DNA of 19,320 bases, from positions 1-19,320 of the forward strand of contig CALBXV010000691.1 in the NCBI GenBank assembly GCA_937890045.1, written 5' to 3'. This stretch comes from an uncultured archaeon. GTDB taxonomy: Archaea; Thermoproteota; Nitrososphaeria; Nitrososphaerales; CALBXV01. The position numbers were made by a program, and so were the translations under genes. Numbering within the stretch: position 1 is the first letter of the stretch; the number at the start of each line of letters is the position of its first letter. The notes beneath the pieces were generated by a model that worked only from the letters and a program-made list of their open reading frames with translations, did not search any database and was not told the DNA's origin. Shown here piece after piece: positions 1-6,689 of this stretch.

Positions 1-32
1 AGAGGGAAGGCACACCAACGTACCTTCCCTCT
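1..32. repeat. Perfect inverted repeat at window edge, possible terminator
   Basis: A 10-base arm AGAGGGAAGG (1-10) is exactly complementary to CCTTCCCTCT (23-32), with a 12-base loop. It lies 36 bases beyond the stop codon of the leftward gene ending at 69, where a terminator would be expected. Whether a T-run follows on the minus strand cannot be seen because the window ends there. On the plus strand no T-run follows. A GC-rich stem in such an AT-rich background is unlikely to be accidental, but its role as terminator is inferred. Confidence 0.5.
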
Positions 33-68
33 CCTTGAAGTGAGTAAAACATTTCTGAGTATCTCAAT

Positions 69-842
69 TTATTCATAATCCTCCTTACAATATAAATCAG
101 AAATTTCTTTTATAGAATTATCTGTTGCTGTATGTGGTATCCAAATCTTTGTCCTTTCATGTTTTGGAAGATACAAATGCCATGTTTGATCTGGATTAAC
201 ACGATTACCATAATTATCAACTACATCAAAATGGTGCAGTCGATACAATCCATCTTGATAACCATACTCATCTTTACCTATTATAAGTTTTGCATTTTGT
301 TTTTTAGTAGTAAACCGAATCTTAGTCCATTCAAGACATACTTGCATTAATTCACTATAACTTAATTCAATACCGTCATACTCATAAAGTTTAAAGTTAA
401 TAGAACATGAACCCTGTGGTGTATTAAAATGATCTGGCGCAAGACCCAGTTGACTCTTTGTTAAACCTTTCTTTCTATTATCCCATATTAATTTTGCTTC
501 TAATGTCCACCCACAACCTTCATTAGACCATAAAGAATTAATATTTGTATTACTACAATTTTTTGTTATTTCATAAACAAGATCAGTTAATCTATGTGAA
601 TCACTTGGATGTATATGTTTACCTTCTTTTCCAGCTGCATCAACATCATCATAATATTGTTGAGTTATATCAATGATGGCCCAAAAGTTTATAAGATTTC
701 CATATCCTTTTCTACTTTTTTCACAATAATCAATCACATTATAAAAAACATCTGAATCCATTTGTTCCATACATTCTAAATGTCTTTCTTTATCATAAAA
801 ATTCTTAAAAGAAAGAATTTCTGATGTTAAATTATTCTTCAT
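69..842 (-). CDS. Hypothetical protein, 257 aa, family not recognised
   Basis: An intact reading frame of 257 residues that I do not recognise. It is soluble in appearance, with no signal peptide or membrane segment. The first half is charged and helical in character. The second half is rich in Tyr, Trp, His and Gly, including a Gly-Cys-Gly-Trp stretch near residue 110 and an aromatic HLYLPKHERTKIWIPH segment near the C terminus, suggesting a compact beta-rich domain. The ATG at 842 is preceded by GAGG about nine bases upstream, inside the end of the preceding gene. The two coding regions overlap by 11 bases, so translation is probably coupled to the ParB-like gene and the two products may act together. 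A possible terminator hairpin follows at 1-32. No function is assigned. Confidence 0.75.
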   Translation of the reverse strand: MKNNLTSEILSFKNFYDKERHLECMEQMDSDVFYNVIDYCEKSRKGYGNLINFWAIIDITQQYYDDVDAAGKEGKHIHPSDSHRLTDLVYEITKNCSNTNINSLWSNEGCGWTLEAKLIWDNRKKGLTKSQLGLAPDHFNTPQGSCSINFKLYEYDGIELSYSELMQVCLEWTKIRFTTKKQNAKLIIGKDEYGYQDGLYRLHHFDVVDNYGNRVNPDQTWHLYLPKHERTKIWIPHTATDNSIKEISDLYCKEDYE

Positions 843-2175
843 TATCTATTTCCTCATTCTGCAACCATACTTTTCGTGTTTTAATCCATGACTTCGGAAA
901 AACAAACGGCTTACCAGTTACAATATCAATCAAACCTTTCTCTCCACTAAAATGTGGTGTTCTCCAACCAAAACGAAAACATTTCTTTAAATCTCGTTTC
1001 CATTGCTTTAATTGACTCTCTGATGCATTACCATGCCATTGTGCTTGCATTTGTAAAAATAAATTATCTATCCGGTCATTAACAAGTTTCATTATCCTCA
1101 AACCTTCTTGCTTTACTTCTGCTTTGGTCAAACCAGATTTAGTAATCAATACTGTCAATAAACAAGGATAAGTATTATTATATCTATGAAAATTTTTAGT
1201 AAATGCCGCTGTACCATTAAAAAAAGCATCTGTGACTGATTTAGTATCAAAAATCAAATGACCCTGATTGAAAATTTCACACTCATGATGAGTCGTTTGT
1301 TTAGTACCACCATACGGAGCATGAGCATCTGGAAATTTTGTATGTAACTTGGAAAGAAGATAAGCTGTACTTTGTGCTTTCTTCCAAGAATGTTGTTTAT
1401 CATGGTAATGAGTATAACAACCATTCTTTTCATTTATATCTTCAGAAAACTGAGCAAAATAAGACAAAAGTTGTACAATGATTTTGTCACGAACAGATGG
1501 TGCTGGAGGTCTAACACCAATTGGTATAATAAAATCGCGCATAAAAGAATCATAAGTTTTCTCTATATCCGTACGATTAATATTTTCAAAACTACCACTC
1601 CATTCTCTTTGCAAAGAAAGTTTAATAGTTTTCAACCAATCTGCGTTACCATTGCCAGCTGCAGCATTATGATTATTCAACTTATGTTTTAATGCGGCTA
1701 CATGATTTGCATTACACCCCTTTTCTTCTTCAATAACATCTACAACAATTTCAAAATAATTATTATGCAAATATGCTGTTAAGCGATGATGGCCATCAAA
1801 TATTCTATATCTCCATTTCTTCTTGGATTTATCATAATACTTTTTAACTACTATTGGGTGAGTACTATAATCAATATTATCTGGACAATTAAGTGCATCA
1901 TTAAGTTCGTCTTGTGAAAATTCAACTAATAACGTATCACGAATTTGCTCTTCATTAAAAGATTCAACATCACATGAATATATTGGTATAGCAATCCGTT
2001 CTTTGAGCTTTAACTTAGAGTTTTTATACTTATTTTTTGAACGATCAATCGTATAAGAAAGATTCCAATTATCTAATGATACTTTCTTTGTCTTTGACTT
2101 GCGTGTAACACTACTAACTGCACGACGCGTCTTTCTATTAGGTGTAGATACTTTCTTTTTAACTCTGCCTGTCAT
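832..2175 (-). CDS. ParB/Srx-superfamily protein with DGHHR motif, 447 aa
   Basis: The N-terminal 60 residues are strongly basic (many Lys/Arg/Ser/Thr), as in a DNA-binding tail. Residues about 60-170 look like a ParB/sulfiredoxin-type fold: IPIYSCDVESF, then a conserved strand (HPIVVKKYY) and the diagnostic RIFDGHHRLTAYL at about 124-136. In this superfamily the Asp-Gly-His/Gln-His-Arg motif binds nucleotide, and members include CTP-binding ParB, ParB-like nucleases and Dnd/DGQHR proteins. The roughly 250-residue C-terminal half is not recognised. I start at the ATG at 2175, because AAGGAG lies nine bases upstream; the longer frame from TTG at 2199 would place that ribosome site inside the gene. 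A promoter lies directly upstream at 2213-2241. A nuclease or nucleotide-dependent DNA-binding role is inferred, and no partition locus is visible. Confidence 0.7.
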   Translation of the reverse strand: MTGRVKKKVSTPNRKTRRAVSSVTRKSKTKKVSLDNWNLSYTIDRSKNKYKNSKLKLKERIAIPIYSCDVESFNEEQIRDTLLVEFSQDELNDALNCPDNIDYSTHPIVVKKYYDKSKKKWRYRIFDGHHRLTAYLHNNYFEIVVDVIEEEKGCNANHVAALKHKLNNHNAAAGNGNADWLKTIKLSLQREWSGSFENINRTDIEKTYDSFMRDFIIPIGVRPPAPSVRDKIIVQLLSYFAQFSEDINEKNGCYTHYHDKQHSWKKAQSTAYLLSKLHTKFPDAHAPYGGTKQTTHHECEIFNQGHLIFDTKSVTDAFFNGTAAFTKNFHRYNNTYPCLLTVLITKSGLTKAEVKQEGLRIMKLVNDRIDNLFLQMQAQWHGNASESQLKQWKRDLKKCFRFGWRTPHFSGEKGLIDIVTGKPFVFPKSWIKTRKVWLQNEEIDNEE

Positions 2176-2212
2176 AATATAATACTCCTTAATTATCAAT
2201 TAACACACTACT

Positions 2213-2241
2213 ATAATAACACAACTCTTTTCCAAATACAA
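2213..2241 (-). promoter_or_regulatory. Promoter P1, TTGTAT-17-TATTAT
   Basis: Reading leftward, -35 TTGTAT (2241-2236) and -10 TATTAT (2218-2213) are separated by 17 bases. The -35 sits in the extended motif TTCCTTGTAT, which recurs at 6669-6678, 9064-9073 and 18035-18044. Downstream comes ATAGTAG and then a leader sharing TTGATAATTA and GGAG with the leader of the promoter at 6646. The site fills the gap between the gp44 stop (2250) and the ParB-like start (2175). Confidence 0.75.
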
Positions 2242-2249
2242 GGAAAAAG

Positions 2250-3188
2250 TTATACAAACTCACACTCCATCATCATCTCTGTTAAACAAGCAACCATATT
2301 CACCTCTTGGTCTGCAACGAACGCAGCTTTATAAGAGTAATCTGCAATCGTTAATACTGCTTGTGGGATACTTTTCTTCTCAAACTTACTATATAGACTG
2401 TCATAGATTTGACGATACAATCGAACATGATCGTTATCAATATTCTCAGCCACCCACTTTCTCATGGATGTAAAATCTTTTTTCTTCAATGCAACAAACA
2501 ACTCTTTAAGATTCTCCTCAGATGCTTGTGTGAGAATATCTTCGTCTATCGTTCCACCTACAGAATGCTTCTGTAACTCGTTTATCACTCTCCTGAAATC
2601 TGGAAAGTGTTTCATAATTAACTGTGCAACTACATCTGGTTTATACTTAACTGTTTCATTATCCAAGATACCAGTTGCTATCTTTAAAAATCTTTGAGCT
2701 AATACTGGTTTGTCATCTTTCTTAATCTTGAAATCGACTACACTACATCTGGAATGTAATGCTGGTATGATTCGATTCTTAAAGTTACAAGTGAAGATGA
2801 AACGACAGTTCTGTGCGAACTGTTCGATAGAACCCCTCATGGCTGGTTGGACTGATTCGGGGTTCATGTAATCAGCCTCATCAATAATAAGCACCTTCTT
2901 CCCACCTGATAGACTTACAGTAGACGCAAAGTTAGTAATGGTAGTTCTCAAGGTGTCAATCATACGACCTTCATCACTACCATTTATCATCAGCCAGTCA
3001 CACTCTAGCTGGTTACACAAAGCTTTGGCTATTGTAGTCTTTCCTATCCCGGGACTCCCGGTGAGAAGAAGGTTCGGTATCTCACCCTTTTCAACTATCT
3101 CTGAAAAAACTTTTTGTGTATTATCTGGTAATACACAATTCTCTACCATCTTTGGTCTATATTTTTCGACCCATAAAATATCATTCAT
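2250..3188 (-). CDS. 44: Sliding-clamp loader large subunit (gp44), AAA+ ATPase
   Basis: ATPase subunit of the T4-type clamp loader, which opens the gp45 ring and places it on primer-template DNA. Visible motifs, numbered from the chosen ATG: clamp-loader N terminus WVEKYRPK (6-13), Walker A GSPGIGKTT (44-52), Walker B IIDEAD (101-106) and sensor/arginine-finger HSRC (145-148). The 312-residue length is close to T4 gp44 (319). I start at 3188, where AGGTG stands nine bases upstream; an upstream in-frame GTG at 3200 overlaps that site. In T4, gene 44 is followed by 62 (the small loader subunit) and regA. Here it is followed by a promoter and an unrelated gene, so the small subunit is not adjacent. 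The gene overlaps the preceding 37-aa micro-gene by 8 bases, suggesting coupled translation. Confidence 0.95.
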   Translation of the reverse strand: MNDILWVEKYRPKMVENCVLPDNTQKVFSEIVEKGEIPNLLLTGSPGIGKTTIAKALCNQLECDWLMINGSDEGRMIDTLRTTITNFASTVSLSGGKKVLIIDEADYMNPESVQPAMRGSIEQFAQNCRFIFTCNFKNRIIPALHSRCSVVDFKIKKDDKPVLAQRFLKIATGILDNETVKYKPDVVAQLIMKHFPDFRRVINELQKHSVGGTIDEDILTQASEENLKELFVALKKKDFTSMRKWVAENIDNDHVRLYRQIYDSLYSKFEKKSIPQAVLTIADYSYKAAFVADQEVNMVACLTEMMMECEFV

Positions 3189-3294
3189 TTGTATTATCAC
3201 CTTTACATAAATATAAAATCCACATAATAACTGAAACTAAACTAATCGCTTTAATCATTGTGATTGTATCACTTGTCCATTCTATAACTGTCAC
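3181..3294 (-). CDS. Predicted 37-aa single-span membrane protein
   Basis: A small frame starting at GTG (3294) with a strong AGGAG site six bases upstream. The stop overlaps the start of gp44 by a few bases. The product is MTVIEWTSDT followed by a hydrophobic stretch of about 17 residues (roughly 12-29, with ISLVSVIMWILYL) and a short polar tail. It is best read as a tiny one-span membrane peptide, or alternatively as a coupling leader that delivers ribosomes to gp44. The ribosome site and the tight packing are seen directly. No family is recognised. Confidence 0.55.
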   Translation of the reverse strand: MTVIEWTSDTITMIKAISLVSVIMWILYLCKGDNTNE

Positions 3295-3349
3295 AATATA
3301 CTCCTACATCTTCGTCAAATGGGATTGCCTTTGGAAAAACGTAAAACAT
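3269..3349 (-). CDS. Putative 26-aa micro-protein between gp45 and gp44
   Basis: The ATG at 3349 begins one base after the gp45 stop codon, with GGAG six bases upstream embedded in the last gp45 codons. It encodes MFYVFPKAIPFDEDVGVYCD plus six residues, and overlaps the next micro-gene by 26 bases in another frame. The ribosome site and position argue for translation. Its small size and the lack of any recognised family leave open that it is only a translational bridge. Confidence 0.4.
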   Translation of the reverse strand: MFYVFPKAIPFDEDVGVYCDSYRMDK

Positions 3350-3350
3350 A

Positions 3351-4025
3351 TTACTCTCCGTATTTAGAATCCGGTTCTAATGCAATCCAATATTCCAGAT
3401 TATCTTTCTTGTTTTTGAAATAAGATATACCCTGACTTGAAATAAATACATCATAATCACCCACAACCATTTTAAGATTCTCTGTTTTGAAATACATCTT
3501 AAATGGTTCATCAACTCCTTCACCAACCTTAACAGAATAATCATTTGATGTATCATTCTTCTTATTAGTTACAGCTATATAAATACCATTAGATTTTGGA
3601 CAACCCTTAACCAAGATATCATTCAATTGAAGTATGCTTGACATCTTTAACAAATCATTGTATTGATTCTCTGTTAAAGTAAAGTTAATCTCCTCAGAGG
3701 GTATCTTAATATCTTTCTCTGGTGATACCACTACTGATGGCTCTGCATAAAAATACTTCGTACAAGCTCCGTTCTCTTGAGATAACATTACATACTTATC
3801 ATGGAATGTTAAATCAGGATCATTCATTGTACTCAATACACCAATAAATTCATTCAACTGATAGATAGCAAAGTCTTGTGGAAAGTCCTCCTCCACTTCT
3901 GCGTGAGCAAGAATATTCTTCAATGTAGAAACAGTCTTGAGTTTCTTTCCTGTCTTAATTAAAACTGACTGATTAATCTCAGAGAAGTTCTTTAATATAT
4001 CCAAAGTATTATTACTTATCTTCAT
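3351..4025 (-). CDS. 45: DNA polymerase sliding clamp gp45
   Basis: T4-type processivity clamp, a trimeric ring that tethers DNA polymerase and, in T4-like phages, also activates late transcription by binding the gp55/gp33 sigma complex. The 224-residue length matches T4 gp45 (228). Family signatures are visible: MKISNNTLDILKNFSEIN at the N terminus, DFAIYQLNEFIGVLS at about 51-65, a PSVVVSP segment near 96-102, and the closing NLEYWIALEPDSKYGE, which mirrors the T4 C terminus. The ATG at 4025 has GGAG six bases upstream, within the end of the 135-aa gene, which it overlaps by 14 bases. It is co-transcribed with gp44 downstream, in the T4 order 45-44. Confidence 0.95.
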   Translation of the reverse strand: MKISNNTLDILKNFSEINQSVLIKTGKKLKTVSTLKNILAHAEVEEDFPQDFAIYQLNEFIGVLSTMNDPDLTFHDKYVMLSQENGACTKYFYAEPSVVVSPEKDIKIPSEEINFTLTENQYNDLLKMSSILQLNDILVKGCPKSNGIYIAVTNKKNDTSNDYSVKVGEGVDEPFKMYFKTENLKMVVGDYDVFISSQGISYFKNKKDNLEYWIALEPDSKYGE

Positions 4026-4419
4026 TAGTTACTCCTTCATCAACTGGTTGCTCAACATTATAATCAACTGTATCTGCTGGTTTCATAAATGGAACAGCAG
4101 GTTCTTTAACTGCTATATTTTGTTCTTGTAAATTCTTAGTATGTTCTTCCTGTGCTTTAAGAGCTTTCTTATAATCTGTTTGTGCTTCGTTACCAAAAAA
4201 CCCTTCCCCAACAGCATCTTTAAAATTCTGTATCAATGCTTCAAAGACTTTCTGATCTTTTCTTGCCCATGCAGCTGCAAACAAAAGTGCTGGATTAACT
4301 TTACCCGTGTTGTCAATCATCCCACCTGCTTCATCCACACCAGCAACTTCTATTGATCCATCCTTCTTAATCTTTAAACCACAATCACCTTCCCTAAACT
4401 TCAATAATTCTCTTGGCAT
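4012..4419 (-). CDS. Hypothetical 135-aa protein upstream of the sliding clamp
   Basis: A compact soluble protein with no recognised family. The N-terminal 45 residues look beta-rich (FREGDCGLKIKKDGSIEVAG). The middle is helical (NPALLFAAAWARKDQKVFEA), and the C-terminal 40 residues are low-complexity, rich in Pro, Glu, Val and Asp, and probably disordered. The ATG at 4419 has a near-perfect GGAGG eight bases upstream, encoded in the last codons of the preceding gene, with only one base between the genes. It overlaps gp45 by 14 bases. In T4 the gene just upstream of 45 is rpbA, but I see no clear resemblance. The tight linkage suggests a replication accessory role, which is inferred only. Confidence 0.75.
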   Translation of the reverse strand: MPRELLKFREGDCGLKIKKDGSIEVAGVDEAGGMIDNTGKVNPALLFAAAWARKDQKVFEALIQNFKDAVGEGFFGNEAQTDYKKALKAQEEHTKNLQEQNIAVKEPAVPFMKPADTVDYNVEQPVDEGVTNEDK

Positions 4420-4420
4420 A

Positions 4421-5299
4421 CTACCATCCTCCTATTCCAATATTCCAGTTGCCGTTACTATTTACATAAACATTCCATCTAACACCATTATTTCTTCTCA
4501 TACTTTTCATCCTACTATTAAACATCACACGTTCATTTTGTCTTTCATATAACTTTGCGATTGCTCTTCGTTCTGCAAACCATTGATTACCAGCAGAATG
4601 TAATGGTGTATTTAAAATTGCTAAACCACCATCATCATAATCATTATAGTATCTATTTGGTTCTACAGCCACAACAGCTTCCTCTGATTTGTTATTATAA
4701 TAACAACATCCTTCATAAAACCGTGTGTTTTGCAAATGAATATATTTTCCATCATCCATTTCTTTAAACATATCATCTTTCTTTTGTTTAAATCGTTTCT
4801 CAAGTTCTTGGGCATAAGCATAACCACGTTTAATAATATCGGCTTTCTCTTGCTGATATTCTTGTTGTGATAGTCTACCCGTATTAAACTGGGTACAAAG
4901 TTCTTGATACTCAGCTACCATGCGTTGAACATCAGATTTCCATTCTACACCAGAACTATGTCCAATTTTAATCTCTGGCCCAAATCCCCACATCAAACCA
5001 CCGAACTTCCAACCAAGTGCAAGACTGTCATCTTTCTTTCTCATAATAGAACAATCTTGTTTATCAACTTCTATTGTAGTTGAATGAGTCATATCAGTAT
5101 AGATTTTAATCTTACCTGATGGTAGCTCACCAACAACAATATCATTTTGAGCATGAAGTTCTAAATCATCTGCTACTTTGTTTCTATCAGGGATTGACTG
5201 CTCAACTTCTCCGACATTTTCTTCAATAATATCAAACTCAGCATATGCTGGGCCAATATATGTCAACATCAATATTAATACATAATAAATAAAAGTCAT
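4421..5299 (-). CDS. Secreted or periplasmic hypothetical protein, 292 aa
   Basis: Starting at ATG 5299, which has AAGGAG six bases upstream overlapping the stop codon of the CobS-like gene, the protein begins with a clear signal peptide: MTFIYYVLILMLTYIGPAYA, with probable cleavage after AYA. A longer in-frame start at 5368 would add a Lys/Arg-rich run that hides the signal peptide and is less likely. After a beta-like region (about 60-110), residues near 135-200 form a charged helical segment (EYQELCTQFNTGRLSQQEY) that resembles the short SHOCT-type helical motif. A Cys pair (GCCYY) follows, and the end is Asn/Gly/Trp-rich (NSNGNWNIGIGGW). An exported protein within a replication operon is odd; an envelope function during infection is inferred. 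Confidence 0.75.
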   Translation of the reverse strand: MTFIYYVLILMLTYIGPAYAEFDIIEENVGEVEQSIPDRNKVADDLELHAQNDIVVGELPSGKIKIYTDMTHSTTIEVDKQDCSIMRKKDDSLALGWKFGGLMWGFGPEIKIGHSSGVEWKSDVQRMVAEYQELCTQFNTGRLSQQEYQQEKADIIKRGYAYAQELEKRFKQKKDDMFKEMDDGKYIHLQNTRFYEGCCYYNNKSEEAVVAVEPNRYYNDYDDGGLAILNTPLHSAGNQWFAERRAIAKLYERQNERVMFNSRMKSMRRNNGVRWNVYVNSNGNWNIGIGGW

Positions 5300-5309
5300 T
5301 TTGTTCTCC

Positions 5310-6608
5310 TTAGAATGGTACTTCTTCTTTTGTTTCTTCAATCTTAACTTCTTCCTGCTCTTCATCACTCGGATTTAAATCTTCTATTGATACACCTGCA
5401 TCAATCTTAGTATAAAGATCCGTAAATGATTCTTTTGTTTCATCATCAAATCGTTCAAGACACATTGCTACTGCCTTCAACTTATCATTAAAGATTGAGA
5501 ACGACTTTGTAATATCAATCAGGCGTCGTGTAGTAACAATTTCATCCACAGCACCTTCTTTAAAAGACCTACGAATAACGTCAGCCCAACGAACCAACTT
5601 ATCAACAAACTCATCCTCATCCAGTTCACGCATAGCAAATTGCTTCTTGAGTATCTTTGTTTCCATTTTAGTAGTTGGATACTCTTGATAGAACGTAGCA
5701 GAGAACCTATCCAAGAATGCCTCATTCAATATGTTAGTACCAATGAAACGACCGTCATCAGAACCCTTGCCCTTAGTATTAGCTGTTGCGATTACAGTAA
5801 AACCTGGTGCTGGATAAACCACTTCATTAATCTTTTTAAGATAGATTGGTTTGCCTTCAAGCACCGGTTGTAGACACATGATCTTATGAGAAGCCAAATC
5901 AATTTCATCTACCAACGCAACTGAACCATTACGCATCGCATTAATCATAGGACCGTCTTGCCAAACAGTCTCACCATCAACTAAACGAAAACCACCCAAG
6001 AGGTCATCTTCATCAGTTTCAACTGTAATGTTTACACGAACCAAATCACGTTTTAATTTAGCACAAACTTCATGAATCATAGAAGTCTTGCCGTTACCAG
6101 AAAGTCCCGTAACAAATACTGGATAGAAAATCTTACTTCCAATAATAGTTTTAATGTCTTTGAAATGCCCCCAAGTAACATATTGAGGATCACTCTTTGG
6201 AATAAGTGAAACAGTATTTGATTTGGTTTTTACTGCTGGCTTAGAAACAGTTTTTGGTTTTTCAAAAGAGGCCTTAGCTTCTTTTGCTTTCTTCTCCCAC
6301 TTTTGTGCAACTTCATCAGTAGAAGAAATTACATCCATATCACTTTGCAGAGTTTTTTTCTTCTCAGCTTTCACAACTGCTGGTGAAGCTTTAACTGTTT
6401 TTTTACCAGAGCCAAAGGTGTGTTCTGCCGGGAAAGCATAGATGCCTTTATCAACTTTCACATGACGCAATACATGAGTAGAAATTGTTCTAAACTGGCT
6501 TTCATTCAAACCAATTTCTTCAGCAATTGCCTTTGCACTTACTTTGGTAAAGTTCATGTTACCAAACTTTTTAATAATTGCTTCTTTAAACTTTTCGCGA
6601 TTGTTCAT
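5310..6608 (-). CDS. cobS: CobS/MoxR-like AAA+ ATPase, 432 aa
   Basis: Residues 1-65 form a small winged-helix-like domain, followed by a Lys/Ala/Ser/Thr linker to about 135. The AAA+ core has Walker A GLSGNGKTS (168-176), Walker B ALVDEIDLA (231-239), sensor ATANTKGKGSDDGRF (274-288) with the GT..LNEAFLDRF signature typical of CobS-type MoxR ATPases, and the arginine finger in DRFS. Such genes are commonly labelled cobS (cobaltochelatase subunit) in marine T4-like phages. MoxR-class ATPases work with VWA-domain partners, and a VWA protein is encoded immediately upstream (6690-9011), which supports a paired machine. The C-terminal 30 residues are very acidic. The gene has its own promoter (6646-6674) and a GGAG nine bases before ATG. 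Chelatase activity is doubtful: no other cobalamin gene is present in the window. Confidence 0.88.
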   Translation of the reverse strand: MNNREKFKEAIIKKFGNMNFTKVSAKAIAEEIGLNESQFRTISTHVLRHVKVDKGIYAFPAEHTFGSGKKTVKASPAVVKAEKKKTLQSDMDVISSTDEVAQKWEKKAKEAKASFEKPKTVSKPAVKTKSNTVSLIPKSDPQYVTWGHFKDIKTIIGSKIFYPVFVTGLSGNGKTSMIHEVCAKLKRDLVRVNITVETDEDDLLGGFRLVDGETVWQDGPMINAMRNGSVALVDEIDLASHKIMCLQPVLEGKPIYLKKINEVVYPAPGFTVIATANTKGKGSDDGRFIGTNILNEAFLDRFSATFYQEYPTTKMETKILKKQFAMRELDEDEFVDKLVRWADVIRRSFKEGAVDEIVTTRRLIDITKSFSIFNDKLKAVAMCLERFDDETKESFTDLYTKIDAGVSIEDLNPSDEEQEEVKIEETKEEVPF

Positions 6609-6645
6609 AATATATAGCTCCTAATTATCAATCATTTATACTACT

Positions 6646-6674
6646 ATTATAGCAAATTTTAGTCCCCAATACAA
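6646..6674 (-). promoter_or_regulatory. Promoter P2, TTGTAT-17-TATAAT
   Basis: Leftward -35 TTGTAT (6674-6669), 17-base spacer and a perfect -10 TATAAT (6651-6646), again within TTCCTTGTAT and followed by ATAGTAG. It lies between the VWA gene stop (6690) and the CobS-like start (6608). It probably drives the operon CobS-like, secreted protein, 135-aa protein, gp45, micro-genes and gp44. TATAAATG, a near match to a T4 late promoter, occurs just downstream in the leader, but I do not call it. Confidence 0.8.
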
Positions 6675-6689
6675 GGAACAATGTGGCTT

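Noticed and set aside
91..98. TATAAATC on the plus strand as a late promoter
   Set aside because: One mismatch to TATAAATA, lies within a minus-strand gene and faces no plus-strand gene.
2175..2199. Longer start (TTG at 2199) for the ParB-like protein
   Set aside because: The AAGGAG ribosome site lies inside the extension, at the right distance from the ATG at 2175.
5299..5368. Longer start (5368) for the secreted 292-aa protein
   Set aside because: It adds a Lys/Arg-rich run encoded within the CobS-like gene end and buries the signal peptide; AAGGAG is placed for ATG 5299.
6628..6635. TATAAATG in the leader upstream of the CobS-like gene as a second, late promoter
   Set aside because: Last base differs from the T4 late octamer, and it lies just downstream of a full TTGTAT/TATAAT promoter; evidence is insufficient.
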